43,358 nt of DNA from Zancudomyces culisetae (Eukaryota; Kickxellomycota; Harpellomycetes; Harpellales; Legeriomycetaceae): assembly GCA_001969505.1 (NCBI GenBank), contig LSSK01000177.1:1-43358 (forward strand), read 5' to 3'. Of the stretch, positions 32,601-43,358 are shown piece after piece; position 1 is the stretch's first letter, and every line of letters starts with the position of its first letter. A program made the position numbers and the translations under genes. Under the pieces are notes generated by a model that made no database searches, was not told the origin of the DNA, and saw only the letters and a list, made by a program, of their open reading frames with translations.

Positions 32601-35600
32601 CTTCCGTCAAATAAAGAGTCGAATTCTTCAGGTTTCCAGCTATTTTCCCTGTCTTTTATAGTTCGTTGTCCATCTTTCCTGGATTCTGGGTTGATTTTTG
32701 AGTATAAAAAATCCAAATATCCAGTATTCGAAGTGAAAAACTGTTTCTTGAGACCTTCAAACCGAGTAGATAGATAAGGTCCTAGTTTGTGCCATGTAGC
32801 TATTTTATTCTCTTCAATTTTACCTTCAAACATCCAGAACGATGACATAACTCCTCTGAAGCAGCTATTTAAGCTATACTCACTTTGTTTTTGTAAAAAA
32901 CACGATAGCCGAGATTGAATGTTAATTTTGCTATTACTGGTGTGGGAATTGTCACCAAAAGTAACACTTGTCCCGATACTCAGCAAGGAAAAGCATCCAT
33001 TGTTCATAAACTCTATCGAACTCGAATGTGCTAATTTTCCGTTTATGTGTATGACCAGCGATGGCACAGTCCCCGATGTCCAGCTTTTCTTTGGTGCTGA
33101 ATAAGAAAGTGCAAAACTGTACCAGCTATCAGGATTCACCAAAGTATCTACACAAACTATGGTTGATGTGTCGCGTGTTTTATGTAAATAGATTTTGATT
33201 TCAATCCACGACTTCCCTGGCTCGTAAACTACGCTTAACGAATCTCCATCAGGACTAACAAGCTTTACAAGTGTCTGCGTGATATTTTTCATATTAACAG
33301 GTCCCAACGTGCTTGCAGTCTTCGCCCCTTCAATCTTTGAGCTTGAACAATTCCTTTTTACTTTAAACCAAAACAACATCCCAAATCCCTTGGGGCTTAG
33401 TCTTTTAAATACAGGATAAACTAATCCAGATTCACATCCACTAAACTCAAAAAGCGACCTAGTTTTACTTTTTACCAGGCCCTCGTTAAAAGCCTTCATT
33501 ATCAATCTTTTCAATTCTAAACTTCCACCTGGCAATTTCCTTATTTGCTCTTTTAACTTGCCACCTTCTCTTTTTTTGTCAAAACTCTCCCTGCTCTCAT
33601 ATTTATGGTTTACGAGCAGATCAAAAAACAGCCGCAATTCGTTTGGTTGACAACTATATCCCCACATCATTGCTATAAACTCGGATGTAATTGTTATAAA
33701 ATCGTGATATTTTTCTACATCTTCAATTTCCTTCAACGATTCCAAAGCCAAGAATGGCAGTTTCGATTCTGACCAATCCTGAAGAGCTCTGGGACTTGAG
33801 TTTATTAAACCTCCAATTTGTTTAATTACCCTATGCTTATCATCAATCGAAAGTGTACCGTACAGCTCTTCAACCAACCCCTTTTGAAAATCCATAGTTC
33901 CTTTATATTCAGTACCTTTGTACGTACATCTCTCTAAAAGCATCAATTCAATCAATTTCTTTATGATTTTCTGATTTTCGCAGATCCTAAACTTTGTACA
34001 TACATGCTTCAACTCTCTTGTACATCTTATAAATTGTCGCCTGATCGCCTTTCGGTGGTCTGTAAAAGATTCCTTGCTATTCTCAGCGATTGTTTTACAC
34101 ATTACTGCAATCTTCTCTAAAACATCGAGTGAATTTCCGAACGCGGTGTCTAAATAATCAACATCGTATCTTCCGGTGTCACTGCACCCGACAATTCTTA
34201 TGTGAATTCCCTCAAGCTTTACCAGCTGAGCAAATGCCAATAATATCTTATTCCGCACAAATAAATTGCAAACATAAGTAAATAAAACTGGATGTTGAAT
34301 CCAGTTAATTGTAGACTCCAGCGCATCTAGCAGTGGTTTCATATAGTCATAATATTTATCTAGTCCAACTAAACTCTGAGCTGCATTAAGTACATGTATG
34401 TAATGGTTTGATGCAATCAAAATACTGGAAATCAACGAGCGTATCCATTCTACCAAAGTCCCAGTTATTACTTCGCATTCCAGAATGATATTTTGGTTAT
34501 ACGAATGTTGACTAAGAGAAAATGCTTGTCCTAATCTCCCTAACAATACGTTCAAAGTACCAAAAAGCAGTTTGATTGCTATTTGATCCACATCGCTCTC
34601 GAACCCCGCAATCAACCAGTTTGGAGTCAGCAATCCATACATCTGTGCCTGTAGACTATCTGGCTCATTCGAGATACTCAGTATTGCATTTGTATTGCAT
34701 TTCTTTCCATTTGTTAAAAAATTTAGCTGTTCTAGTTCGCTGGTTAAATTTTTAGTGAACTCTCCTTGCTCGCTCGTATTAATTCCATATTCGTATTTAA
34801 GATGCTCTAGTATGGATAGCATAAATAAAAGCGCAGTTCTTTTCAATGTAGTGGTAAGGTTAAAAATAACAGTATCACCATCACTAAATTCTCTTTTCGC
34901 ACCGATATCAGCCTCCATCACTTTGCAATTTTCCAAAGTATTATAATGCAACAAGTTTACCAAAAGTTGAGTATATCCCAGATTTTTTATATGTTCAATG
35001 ACGGTGTGTGGCTCGCTTTCAAACCATTTTCCAGTAGCTTCAATCGAACAGGTCGCTAATTTCAGCATAGCTTCATATTCCCCGACTTGTCTACTCATAT
35101 GTTTTCCGTTGGTATACTTTTCAGATAATGCCAGCGATCCAACCAAGCCTGCAATAACACTTATGCCAAACACATCACTACTTTCTCGAGATATTATCTT
35201 ACTTTTGTCTACAAGTATTGCTATTTCAACTGCTAAATTGTATCCCATGTACACCATCTTCTTGATGTCATTAGTTTCGAATAATATCTCGCCAACCCGG
35301 GTTGAAAATAAAACAGCCCACATGTTTCTATTCATTACCATTTTCATAGCCATCAGATTTCCACGTTTGGCTATGGCCACACTCTCTTGACACATCTCAA
35401 CAGTCAACTCACAAATTTCGCCAACCTCTATAGGTGTGTAAACAACATGTTGTTCTTCAATACATCCGATCCATATTTTTTCTAATCCTACCAAAGCTAT
35501 TTCTAACTTTTTCTTCACTTCGTCTTCGTTATCACAAGTTTGTCTCTTGACCCATTCGACTAAATATTTGCTCATAAAAGCGAATAAAGTTCTATATTCA

Positions 35601-36722
35601 GAGTCTAATAGCTGTTCTTTTCCAAGTGATGATGAGCTGCTATCGTGGCATCGCTCCTCGCTGACATTGATTAACTCATATTCCAATAAGTGTATACTAT
35701 CTCCCGATTCTTGTAACCTGTCTGGGAAACCACAAACTGAAATTCCTATTGATTTCGCCCATATGCTCTCCACAAGTGCCTTGGCCTTTTCTAAAGTGGC
35801 CCTACGTAAATTAACCCCCACTTTAAAGCAATTCACGATTTCTAGTACTAAGGCCCATGCCATATATGTATATTCTGCCTCCTCTCCCTCAAGCAAACAG
35901 ATAATTGCGTCTACACTTCTTTCTACATATTCATGGTACCATTTAATATCTTCATTCGCCGTGAATCTTTTCACATCCAAACCATCCCTAAACGCCTGTC
36001 TCAATGTATCGATTCTAGTTTTTAAATTTGACCCTATTCGCGCGCTTTTGTGGTTATACATTCTACTTTTAAATTTTATTTCAACTTTAACCACCTCAAG
36101 CAACTGTAAAAATAAAGTCCCATCATATAATACCCCCTTTTGCGTATTTCTCACGTCAAGCTTGTTATTTGCAATATCTTTATCCCTCGTATCATATTTT
36201 TCCCTTTTGCTATTCTCTGCCCTTTTTATACATTTAAAAAGCTGCTCAATATTCTTTTGGATATTATTCAAATTGACCTTAGAGTCTTCTTTGGCATTTT
36301 GTCTAGTGCTTTTTTTATTTTCCTGTGTTTCTGTCCTTGATTCTTTGCAATATCCTCCCCCACTCTTTATTATATCTATCAAGTCCGCCACCTCTTTTTC
36401 ATTGCTTTTTATTTCAGAATCGTTACAAATGAATTGTTTAGCTTCGGTATCGACCTCTACCGAGTCTTCTCTGGTGGTTTGGTGCTCCTTTGCGTTCTAT
36501 GAAGTAAGTACTGAGCTTTAGTATCCGCTTTTTGAACAAAAGTAGTCTAATGCAAGAAGCTGTAACCATAAAATACAAGTCTGTTATAACTCAAATAGCT
36601 AGGATTTCTCAAAATGTCCTTTATTTAAGGAATCCTACTTCAGTGTACTAGCTTACCCGAATTTCGCTCTTTAAGCTCCTGGCTCCTTTCGGCACATCCT
36701 CCGTAATCAGTATTTTTTTCAT
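23636..36722 (-). CDS. Giant BEACH-WD40 protein (neurobeachin/LRBA/beige family)
   Basis: BEACH proteins are large scaffolds for vesicle trafficking, lysosome function and autophagy. Exon 1 (36657-36722) encodes 22 residues from ATG 36722, then a 160-nt phase-0 intron (GTAAGC donor, CATAG acceptor), then one 12,861-nt exon. Total 4308 residues. Exon 2 lacks an in-frame ATG for about its first 145 codons, so the upstream exon supplies the start. Approximate domain order is a helical, armadillo-like N-terminus, a ConA-like lectin domain (1040-1245, FGMLFWFKVK to GVMSSFWMFEG), and further helical repeats. A PH-BEACH domain follows (2900-3070, LRCTRILLLYEIHGYLEIT), then BEACH (3087-3365, NFDYLMALNTLAGRSYNDLS, then FPWILSDY, YGTHYSNPATVAYYLIRLEP, WIDLIFGYKQTG). 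Degenerate WD40 repeats lie from about 3800 (VVFSDCGKYVAVGCHNGTLM). Low-complexity insertions include Asn-Gln, Gln-Thr and Lys-Pro-Gln repeats and a Ser/Asn-rich stretch before the WD repeats. The lectin domain favours the NBEA/LRBA group, but I cannot assign the subfamily firmly. Confidence 0.93.
27965..27991. repeat. In-frame 9-bp repeat encoding Lys-Pro-Gln
   Basis: Three near-perfect copies of TTTTTGTGG (plus strand) encode a KPQKPQKPQK stretch just before the PH-BEACH domain of the giant gene. Confidence 0.85.
28597..28650. repeat. In-frame hexamer array encoding Gln-Thr/Gln-Ala
   Basis: Nine hexamers of TTTGTG or CTTGTG (plus strand) encode a QTQTQTQTQAQAQ tract near residue 2640 of the BEACH protein. 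Confidence 0.9.
29824..29893. repeat. In-frame hexamer array encoding poly(Asn-Gln)
   Basis: Eleven uninterrupted GGTTTT hexamers (plus strand), about 70 bp, encode roughly a dozen Asn-Gln dipeptides near residue 2220, followed by QQQNNR. Changes by whole hexamers keep the frame. Confidence 0.95.
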
Positions 36723-37316
36723 TACTCTTGATATCCCTATCCTATATAACCTAGTATACAACAGCAGGCTGTCCTGCTTAATAAACGAGTATATCTAGTT
36801 CTCTAAATGGCTGTTTGAAGTGTTGACCAATTCAACAGTTTGTAGCCGTCTTGCGGTATTTTTATTTATTGTATTTTTTTTTCCTTTAAGGCATCTGTGC
36901 CTCGTGCAACTTTTCAATTGTTACCAAATGTCGCTTGTTTATTTTTTGGGACGCAGGAACAAGAATGGCTGTCAACCTTATTCATTGGGTCATACACACT
37001 CAATTAAATTTCAGTATTCGCAATTTTACCATGGTTTGCATGGGATCATCAGTGAGCGAACCCACACCGAGACTCAGCAATCCTAAAGATAATTCGTGCA
37101 ATTGTGTACAGTGTGAAATATACTGAAAAACTAGCTAAAGTGTTGGGTGTTAAATAGTTGGCAGTAATTTGCAGAACAAACAGACGTTTCAAAGATTTTC
37201 ATTAATCTAGAGACATGCACTGCGTATGCATTGCGTTTATTCGTATTAAATATATTTTGTGATTTAAAGAAAGCAGAAAAAAAGTGATAAATATGTAGGA
37301 TATTGTTATTACTCGA

Positions 37317-37667
37317 TCATTGATTTTGGTATAAAGGCGAGTTTGCAAAATATAACAATTGAAAATACTGTTGCAGTACCATATAAACTCTGTCAAACCC
37401 CTGTATTTTGTTGAATACTGACACCCCACCCTCCTTCTTTTTCTCTTCTTCCATCTTCTCCTGGAATACAGCTGGTAGTATGCCAAAAATATGTCTTGAG
37501 GCAGTTTGAGTTATACAGTCGGTTATGGCATTGTGTTTCTTCTTCACCAAATCATTTAAATTGGTCTTTGTTTTATGCATCAGAGACAAAATGATAAACC
37601 CAAAAGTAAACTTTTGACTAGATGATGTATTTTCATGGATTGCTAGAGTGAGCATGACTTTGACCAT
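37317..37667 (-). CDS. Hypothetical 116-residue protein
   Basis: An ATG-initiated frame, the longest in this interval. Residues 1-35 are moderately hydrophobic, the middle is basic (LNDLVKKKHNAITD), a KMEEEKKKEGG charged segment follows, and the end is aromatic (VYMVLQQYFQLLYF). I recognise no family. Stops are common in DNA this AT-rich, so a frame of this length is mildly unexpected by chance. No neighbouring gene or promoter supports it. A GTATGT site about 25 nt upstream of the ATG could be a splice donor, which would make the annotated start doubtful. Confidence 0.25.
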   Translation of the reverse strand: MVKVMLTLAIHENTSSSQKFTFGFIILSLMHKTKTNLNDLVKKKHNAITDCITQTASRHIFGILPAVFQEKMEEEKKKEGGVSVFNKIQGFDRVYMVLQQYFQLLYFANSPLYQNQ

Positions 37668-40600
37668 ATATTGATATTTGTACTAGACATACCTCAAGTT
37701 AATCCACGGAGTTAAATAAGTATTATAATTATTACAACAGTACAAATACTTTAAATTCCGTATTTACTATCAATAATAGGAGGTTATCCTCCCAAAAAAA
37801 TTAAACCATCAAAGCCATGGATTGCCAGAATATAGCGCATTTTCAATCAAGATATAAACAAGTACAACTTTATTAGCTTTAAAACAGTACATGGTGCCAT
37901 GCTTTATAAGGTTTTACACATTCTACTTTTCAATAGAGCTCATGAAGCGGTGGCAAAAGATGGCAAGTAAATCCCCCGCTTGATTCATGAGCGACTAAAA
38001 ATAGCAACCCGAAACTAGAAAATAAAAAGGAGAGTAGAGATAATTCGATTCCACCCCAGCACCCCTCAAGCGTCACCAGGCCTTCGTGCATTGCAAGCCA
38101 CGATCTTAATCTTATCAGTTGTGATGGTTTCATGCTCAAATCTAAAGGTGGGGTTCCTTATAATAAAGGTCCACACATCATCACAAAAACGGTACGTTTT
38201 CAGATTTCCCTATTTTTACAATGTTTTTGTTTTCATTCCGTCTTGGGTATTACTATATTTTCTTTGTGAGTGCATTCTTCACAACAATGATTTGAAAAAC
38301 TAGACTGAATTCACATGGAAATTAAGTAAGCAATTTAATAGAAGAGACGCGTACCTTCAGAGTGGCTCTTGCCTTTACTTTGTTTGTTAGTGCTTCTGCA
38401 ATACTTTTATCAAACTATTTATTAGCAAAAAACTATGTTTAGATTCACTTTAAAAAATCAAAATTAGAACAGAGGGCCATCCACACATGTTTGATCCCAC
38501 TAGTACTAAACACGCCTCTGCTCAAAGATAAAAATATAAACGCATCCCAAAAAAATAGGAAAAAGTACAAATCGTTTTTACCTGTAACAAGACGCGAATG
38601 GCTAACTGTGGAGAAATATGACCCGCCCTTATCAATTCATCTAGGGAATCTGTTAAGGCAAACCCTAACGAACTAGATCGGTACAATTCATAGTATTGTG
38701 TCATGTGTATATATGCGAGTTTATCGAGTGAAATTTGTTGTCTTTTGATCCCAAATGAATGAATATTCAAATGTATTTGAAAATATAAAATATATTAGTT
38801 AAACACAAACATTTCATTTCGGGCGGATTTGGTCTTTTTCAAGTAAATTCTGCAAGGATAGCGTAATTGCATATTATTTTCACAAAATTTTATTCTAGCT
38901 CTAATCTTGTCTCAGCTTTGTTCTGGAGCGCAATTTGTTAAATGTGTATATGAACTAGCCAATGATAATATCTGAATTGTTGAGTTAAACGAATCATGTC
39001 TATAATTGGACAAAAACTACAATCCCGTTCATTTGCTCACCACGATTTAATACTTCACCATTTCATAACTTGAGAAGCATATTTTTGTTAAGATACGCCT
39101 TGCCGAACTTAATACCACCATCTGTTCTAGCAAAGGCACGTGTCTTAGCATAGAGGCATTATTATTTTGTGTTTCAGGATATTTAAAGCTTTTGTCTGAA
39201 CGAGAAAAATTGAACCCTGTATGCACCGATTTATTTTTGTTTATTCTTAGCAACAAATGCTCAGCCCAACACCCGCCTTAACATCCAGCAATTTTGTGTA
39301 ATAGTGAGATTGAAATGCTCAATATTTTCTGGTATTTCGATTTAAAAATCCAACTTTAATCTGTAAAGAAGCTGTGTGGAAAAACCCAGCAAAGCACAAT
39401 AACAAAGGACTAGGAGGCTTGTATCTCTATTGAAGAAGGATATAGCATCTCCTCACAGTTGCTGATTAGATTGCTGCTTCTATTTACCGATATCTATACC
39501 GAACACTGCTGGTATAATTAATTTAATATCTGTCTTATTTACTTTAATTTTAAACACACCTACTACACTGAGTACTTTACATTCGCTAAACCCTACACTG
39601 AACAAATGGGGTGAAAAAAAGATAATAGAACTACAGATAGGAAACTGCTTAAAACCAATTGTACAAGATACAGATGTCCCCGTTTGGCTGTCTCTTTTTT
39701 TTTTGCCCCTTGGGCCGTTCAAATAGCATGAAGCAAAATCATGGTAAATGAAGACAGAGGTAGGAAAATGCCCGAATATCCCGCTCATACATGTGCTCTG
39801 AATAATTCACTCAAAGCTTTGTAAAGCTGCCATCACCCTTAGGAACCAGTGTGGTTTTTTTTAAAAAGAGAAATTAAATTAATATAATCTGAAAAGAAGT
39901 GTTGCCTTGACCAATCGTATCGAGACATTTTGATGAAGATACGCTGCTAATACGCTTGAAGATAGTGCTAGTTATCTTTCATCGCACGTCTGTGGTTCAC
40001 TGGATATATCAGAACTATCAAATACAGTTTTGTTATATTTTCCTGTTTCCTCTTTTTGGTGTAATTTGACTGTAGATGAGGAGTTTGTTAAGTGGGTCTT
40101 TGTTTTTTATTTCATTTTTTATTGATTAGGTAAAGTGGGTAATGCATTTTGGTTTACAAAAATTGCGTAAATTTACTAAACAAACTAGAGTGACCCTTTG
40201 AAAATCCAACTAACAATACACGAAATTGAACCAAAAAAAGCATGGATTCATAACTGTTTGCTCTGTTTTTATTCTCAGCTGCAATAAAAAAAGCATACAA
40301 AGTTGGTGCGGTTTTCCATCGACCTCCATTTCCCAAACTTACATTTCTGTTCATAGGACCAAAATTTTGTTTTGTTTGCGCTTTTTACGTTCTTTCTAGC
40401 AGCTCCCACAAAGGTACTAATATATCTGAATTTAAACTGAATTTACTCAGCTCTCATAGGTAACGTAGATTTATACAAGCAGTAACATACTGAAAATATA
40501 TCCCAAGAAAACTCAAAATATGAGGAGTTCTTTGTAGATATATAGGAATAACTGTGGAGCATATTCGCCTTTAGAAGCATTTGGTTAACGAGATCCGAAT

Positions 40601-40764
40601 CTTTGTTTTTCAATAATATAAAGTTACAAACGGCACTTTTTCTTTTGACCGTCGTCAAATAATTTTATCAGAGAATCCACAATAATATATGAATTAAACA
40701 GACTGGGCCGAATAACAAAAATACAAAAAAAAACCCAATTTCGATTTATAATCAAAATTAAAGC

Positions 40765-40772
40765 TATAAAAG
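40765..40772 (+). promoter_or_regulatory. TATA box candidate of GID7
   Basis: TATAAAAG, a strong match to the TATA consensus, 142 nt upstream of the GID7 start. A weaker TATAAA lies at 40819-40824. Confidence 0.4.
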
Positions 40773-40913
40773 GCTACAAAAAAGTTAAAGGGGAAAAAGC
40801 AAATAAAAAGGGTACATTTATAAAAAAAAGAGTCAAAAAGTATTATATTAAACTTTTATTAATAGGGGTTTAGCGAAAAGAAAAGAAAAGAAACTGGATT
40901 TGAATAAGCTTTT

Positions 40914-42993
40914 ATGAACAGCGAAAATAAAGGGGCCTGTAATTACGAAAAAGACAGTACACGAGAAGAGGTAGAGGCAAAGAAAAATTTCAATACTAGC
41001 AGAAAACACAAAGACAGTGAAGGTACAAGGAATACAACGACAAAAAATAACATTGGCGCTGACCACGACGAGAAACAAGCAGGTATAACAAAGGAACAAG
41101 AATTGATACCAGAATCTTCAAGCAGGACAAAAAGGAAGGAAATGGGCATTGAGCCAGAAAACACACTGAAAAGACAGAAAATGGGACTGAAACTAACAGA
41201 AGACAATGTACGGAGGCTATCAGACGGGCCAAAATCAAATTTAATTGATAAAACGGGGAAACAAAGAGAAGGGCTAAGTGATTCCAAATATAAGGATGAA
41301 CAGCTTGTTAGGCTCATGCTGCAAGAATTAAGTGAATTGGGATATGTAGACACATTTAAAATGCTGGAACAGGAGTCGGGTTACAAGCTAGAAAGCCAAA
41401 CAATCCACGATTTCAAAAATGCAGTATTAGATGGCAGGTGGGAAGATGTAGAGCAACAGCTTCAAAATGTACAGCTTAACCCAAAAAACAAGAGTAACAT
41501 GGTTTGGTTTCTAATAAAGAGGCAACAATATTTGGAGGCGATTGAGGACGGAAAAATTAGACATGCTCTGATAATATTACAAAACGAGCTTTCGCTGTGG
41601 AGCGAACACAGCAGTCAGCTACATGAGCTATCTAGAATGATCATGTGTTCGAGTGTAGAACAGATTAAAAGGGAAATGAATTGGGATGGCAAGAACGGGA
41701 TATCGAGGAAACTGCTTCTTGAATCATTACAAGATTATATTCCGTCAGAGATACTACTTGGTGCGCGGAGAATGGAGACATTAATTGACCAGGCCTTAGA
41801 GTACCAATACTCCAAGTGTAAATTTCATATTACCAAAGGAAAACCCAATTTATATTATGATCACTCTTGTAAAAGGTATGAGGAGTTTGTTTGTTCATTC
41901 ATTCATTTTTTTTTTCGTTGGGTTAAAACCATTTTTAGTGTATCTGACACGAGATGCAATCACCAATACCACATAGCATCATTGTTATATTCTCTTGAAT
42001 ATAACAAAATTGTTTAATGGTGGTCATAACAACACTAACGATACCAACATTATTAATACTTTTAACTTTAGGTTTCACTTTCACGAAAAAGCACAGCACA
42101 TACTACATGGGCACAAGGATGAGGTATGGTATTTGGCCTTTTCAAACATGGGTGATCGAATAGCATCAGGCTCCAAGGATAGCTCAGTTATAATTTGGAA
42201 TGCCAAAACTACAAAACTGATTCATACATTGAATGGCCATGGGAATGCAATTTCAGCACTGGCATGGTCTCCGGATGACAAATACCTCCTTAGCGCCAGT
42301 AATGATATGGTTTTAAGGCTTTGGGATACGCAAACTGGTAACTTTATAAGGCAGTACGCTAGGCACACGGACTTTGTAACTGCCTGCAAATGGATGCCAG
42401 ATGGCTCTTCTTTTATCTCGGGTGGTTTAGATAAGAATATGTTTATGTGGAGTGTAGAGGGGAAAATCCTGCATAGTTGGAATGTTCCACGAATACATGA
42501 CCTGTCTGTAAGTTCTGATGGAACAAAGATTTTGGTTGCTGACAATGAAAACAAAATTTTACTTTTCAACTTTGCCACCAAAACGCCCTATTCCGCTATT
42601 AAAGAGGTATCAAACATCCTCTCTATTTCTTTTGCGCTGGATTCCAAATTTGCTCTAGTCGGAGTTCAAAATAGCCAGCTGCACCTATGGGATCTAGAAG
42701 CCCAGAAAATAATACTTACATACGATGGGCATAAGCAGGGGACCTATGTCTCTAGGTGTACGTTTGCTGCCCCTAACGAATCGCTGGTTGTGTGTGGTAG
42801 TGCCGATGGAAATGTTCATGTTTGGAGTCGTCGCTCTGGTTCTACCATTCAAGTTTTACATGGTCACAAGGGAAACGTGAACTGTTGTGCTTGGTCTTAT
42901 AGCAATAAGCATTTGTATCTGGCCACGGCTAGTGATGACCACACTGTGCGCATTTGGACATCGGCTGACTTTTGCAAAATTTTCAACTCCTAG
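40914..42993 (+). CDS. GID7: GID7/WDR26 homologue, LisH-CTLH-WD40 subunit of the GID (CTLH) E3 ligase
   Basis: In yeast Gid7 drives supramolecular assembly of the GID ligase that destroys gluconeogenic enzymes; WDR26 is the animal counterpart. Exons are 40914-41875 and 42072-42993, with a 196-nt phase-2 intron (GTATGA donor, TAG acceptor). The protein is 627 residues. Residues 1-125 are charged and probably disordered, with RTKRK and KRQK basic patches. LisH is about 129-160 (LVRLMLQELSELGYVDTFKM), then CTLH (about 161-220) and a CRA-like helical region containing MCSSVEQIKREMNWDGKNG and LLLESLQDYIPSEILL. Six or seven WD40 repeats fill about 330-626: HILHGHKDEVWYLAFSNMGD, IASGSKDSSVIIW, SPDDKYLLSASNDMVLRLWD, and a last ATASDDHTVRIW. 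The order and motifs match WDR26 closely. The first repeat joins correctly across the intron. Confidence 0.96.
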
Positions 42994-43358
42994 AACATGT
43001 TTTTACTTTTTACGTCTTTTTTTTTAACTGAAAAGAATCTGTATTTGGTTTTTACAATCAAGTTTCCAACATCTAGTATTTAATTGTACTTTTCTAATAT
43101 AAATGTTTAAAGTGAAGTGGATATAGGCAAACATATTGAAACCACATTTGACCAAAAACCATGTACTTTGCTACTAGCCACATTTTACTAAATGTGACCT
43201 TTTATCGACTTTTGCCTATTCTGGACCTAGTTTTGTTTTAAAAAAATGAAATTAAATGAAATTAAATGAAATGCTTCAAAAATCCAAAAATGATCATGCT
43301 ATTGGTAAGCTGAGCACAATAGACTATGCAATGCGAAAATTCTACTGCTTTATCAGCC
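42994..43358. other. Downstream of GID7 to the window end
   Basis: Noncoding as far as seen. It holds a small perfect hairpin, CACATTT-TACT-AAATGTG (43179-43196), and a decamer repeat at 43244-43274. Confidence 0.6.
43244..43274. repeat. Decanucleotide tandem repeat (AAATGAAATT), 3 copies
   Basis: Three perfect tandem copies of AAATGAAATT about 250 bp after the GID7 stop. Confidence 0.85.

Larger units (their letters stand above)
36723..40913. other. 4.2-kb divergent interval between the BEACH gene and GID7
   Basis: AT-rich, without a recognised gene. It contains the 116-codon ORF at 37317-37667 and TATA-like sites in front of GID7. No tRNA, snRNA or transposon signature was seen. Confidence 0.5.

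Noticed and set aside
36389-36391. GTG as the start of the BEACH protein
   Set aside because: The frame is open further upstream to a TAG splice acceptor, and an ATG-initiated 22-codon exon joins in phase.
35547-36521. Open frame of about 324 codons on the plus strand opposite the BEACH N-terminus
   Set aside because: It begins with TTG, is rich in Ser, Leu and Phe as expected from the complement of a Lys/Glu/Asn-rich coding strand, and the sense strand is clearly the gene.
41995-42071. ATG at 41995 as the start of a separate WD40 protein
   Set aside because: The first 26 codons are intron sequence ending in TTTAG. Splicing from 41875 joins the LisH-CTLH half to the WD40 half exactly as in WDR26.

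Overview
The window reads as nuclear DNA of an AT-rich eukaryote with compact, lightly spliced genes, most probably an early-diverging (zygomycete-grade) fungus. The support is a P3A plasma-membrane proton ATPase of 904 residues, an SNF5/SFH1-type protein of fungal size, a fungal-style UBR7/Mlo2 protein, short GT..AG introns of 74 to 259 nt, and standard use of TAA, TAG and TGA as stops. The lineage is inferred; no marker gene here settles it.

Layout, left to right. RPN1, the 26S proteasome base scaffold, runs leftwards off the window edge (minus, 1-1507, one intron). A 7.2-kb interval with no recognisable gene follows, holding microsatellites, a cluster of CGAT palindromes and two heat-shock-element-like palindromes. 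PMA1 proton pump (plus, 8673-11387). NUP85 nucleoporin (plus, 12021-14228, three exons). A tRNA-Lys(UUU) (plus, 14592-14663). UBR7-like UBR-box/PHD protein (plus, 15569-17576, three exons). Cofactor-independent phosphoglycerate mutase (minus, 17834-19363). A 2.2-kb interval. An SNF5/SMARCB1-family subunit (plus, 21597-23291, four exons). A giant BEACH-WD40 protein of 4308 residues (minus, 23636-36722, a 22-codon first exon and a 12.9-kb second exon). A 4.2-kb interval with one 116-codon hypothetical ORF. Finally GID7/WDR26, a LisH-CTLH-WD40 subunit of the GID E3 ligase (plus, 40914-42993, two exons).

The genes are single housekeeping loci rather than an operon or a cluster. Three of the eight recognised proteins (RPN1, UBR7, GID7) belong to ubiquitin-proteasome biology, which may be chance. 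Convergent neighbours are separated by 257 and 344 bp, whereas the three divergent intervals measure 7.2, 2.2 and 4.2 kb.

I found no mobile element, CRISPR array, viral insertion or clearly novel system. The observations most worth checking are an abrupt synonymous-codon switch inside PMA1, a roughly 73-residue Cys/His-containing insertion inside the UBR box of the UBR7 homologue, the palindrome cluster in the RPN1-PMA1 interval, and three different in-frame microsatellites in the BEACH gene.
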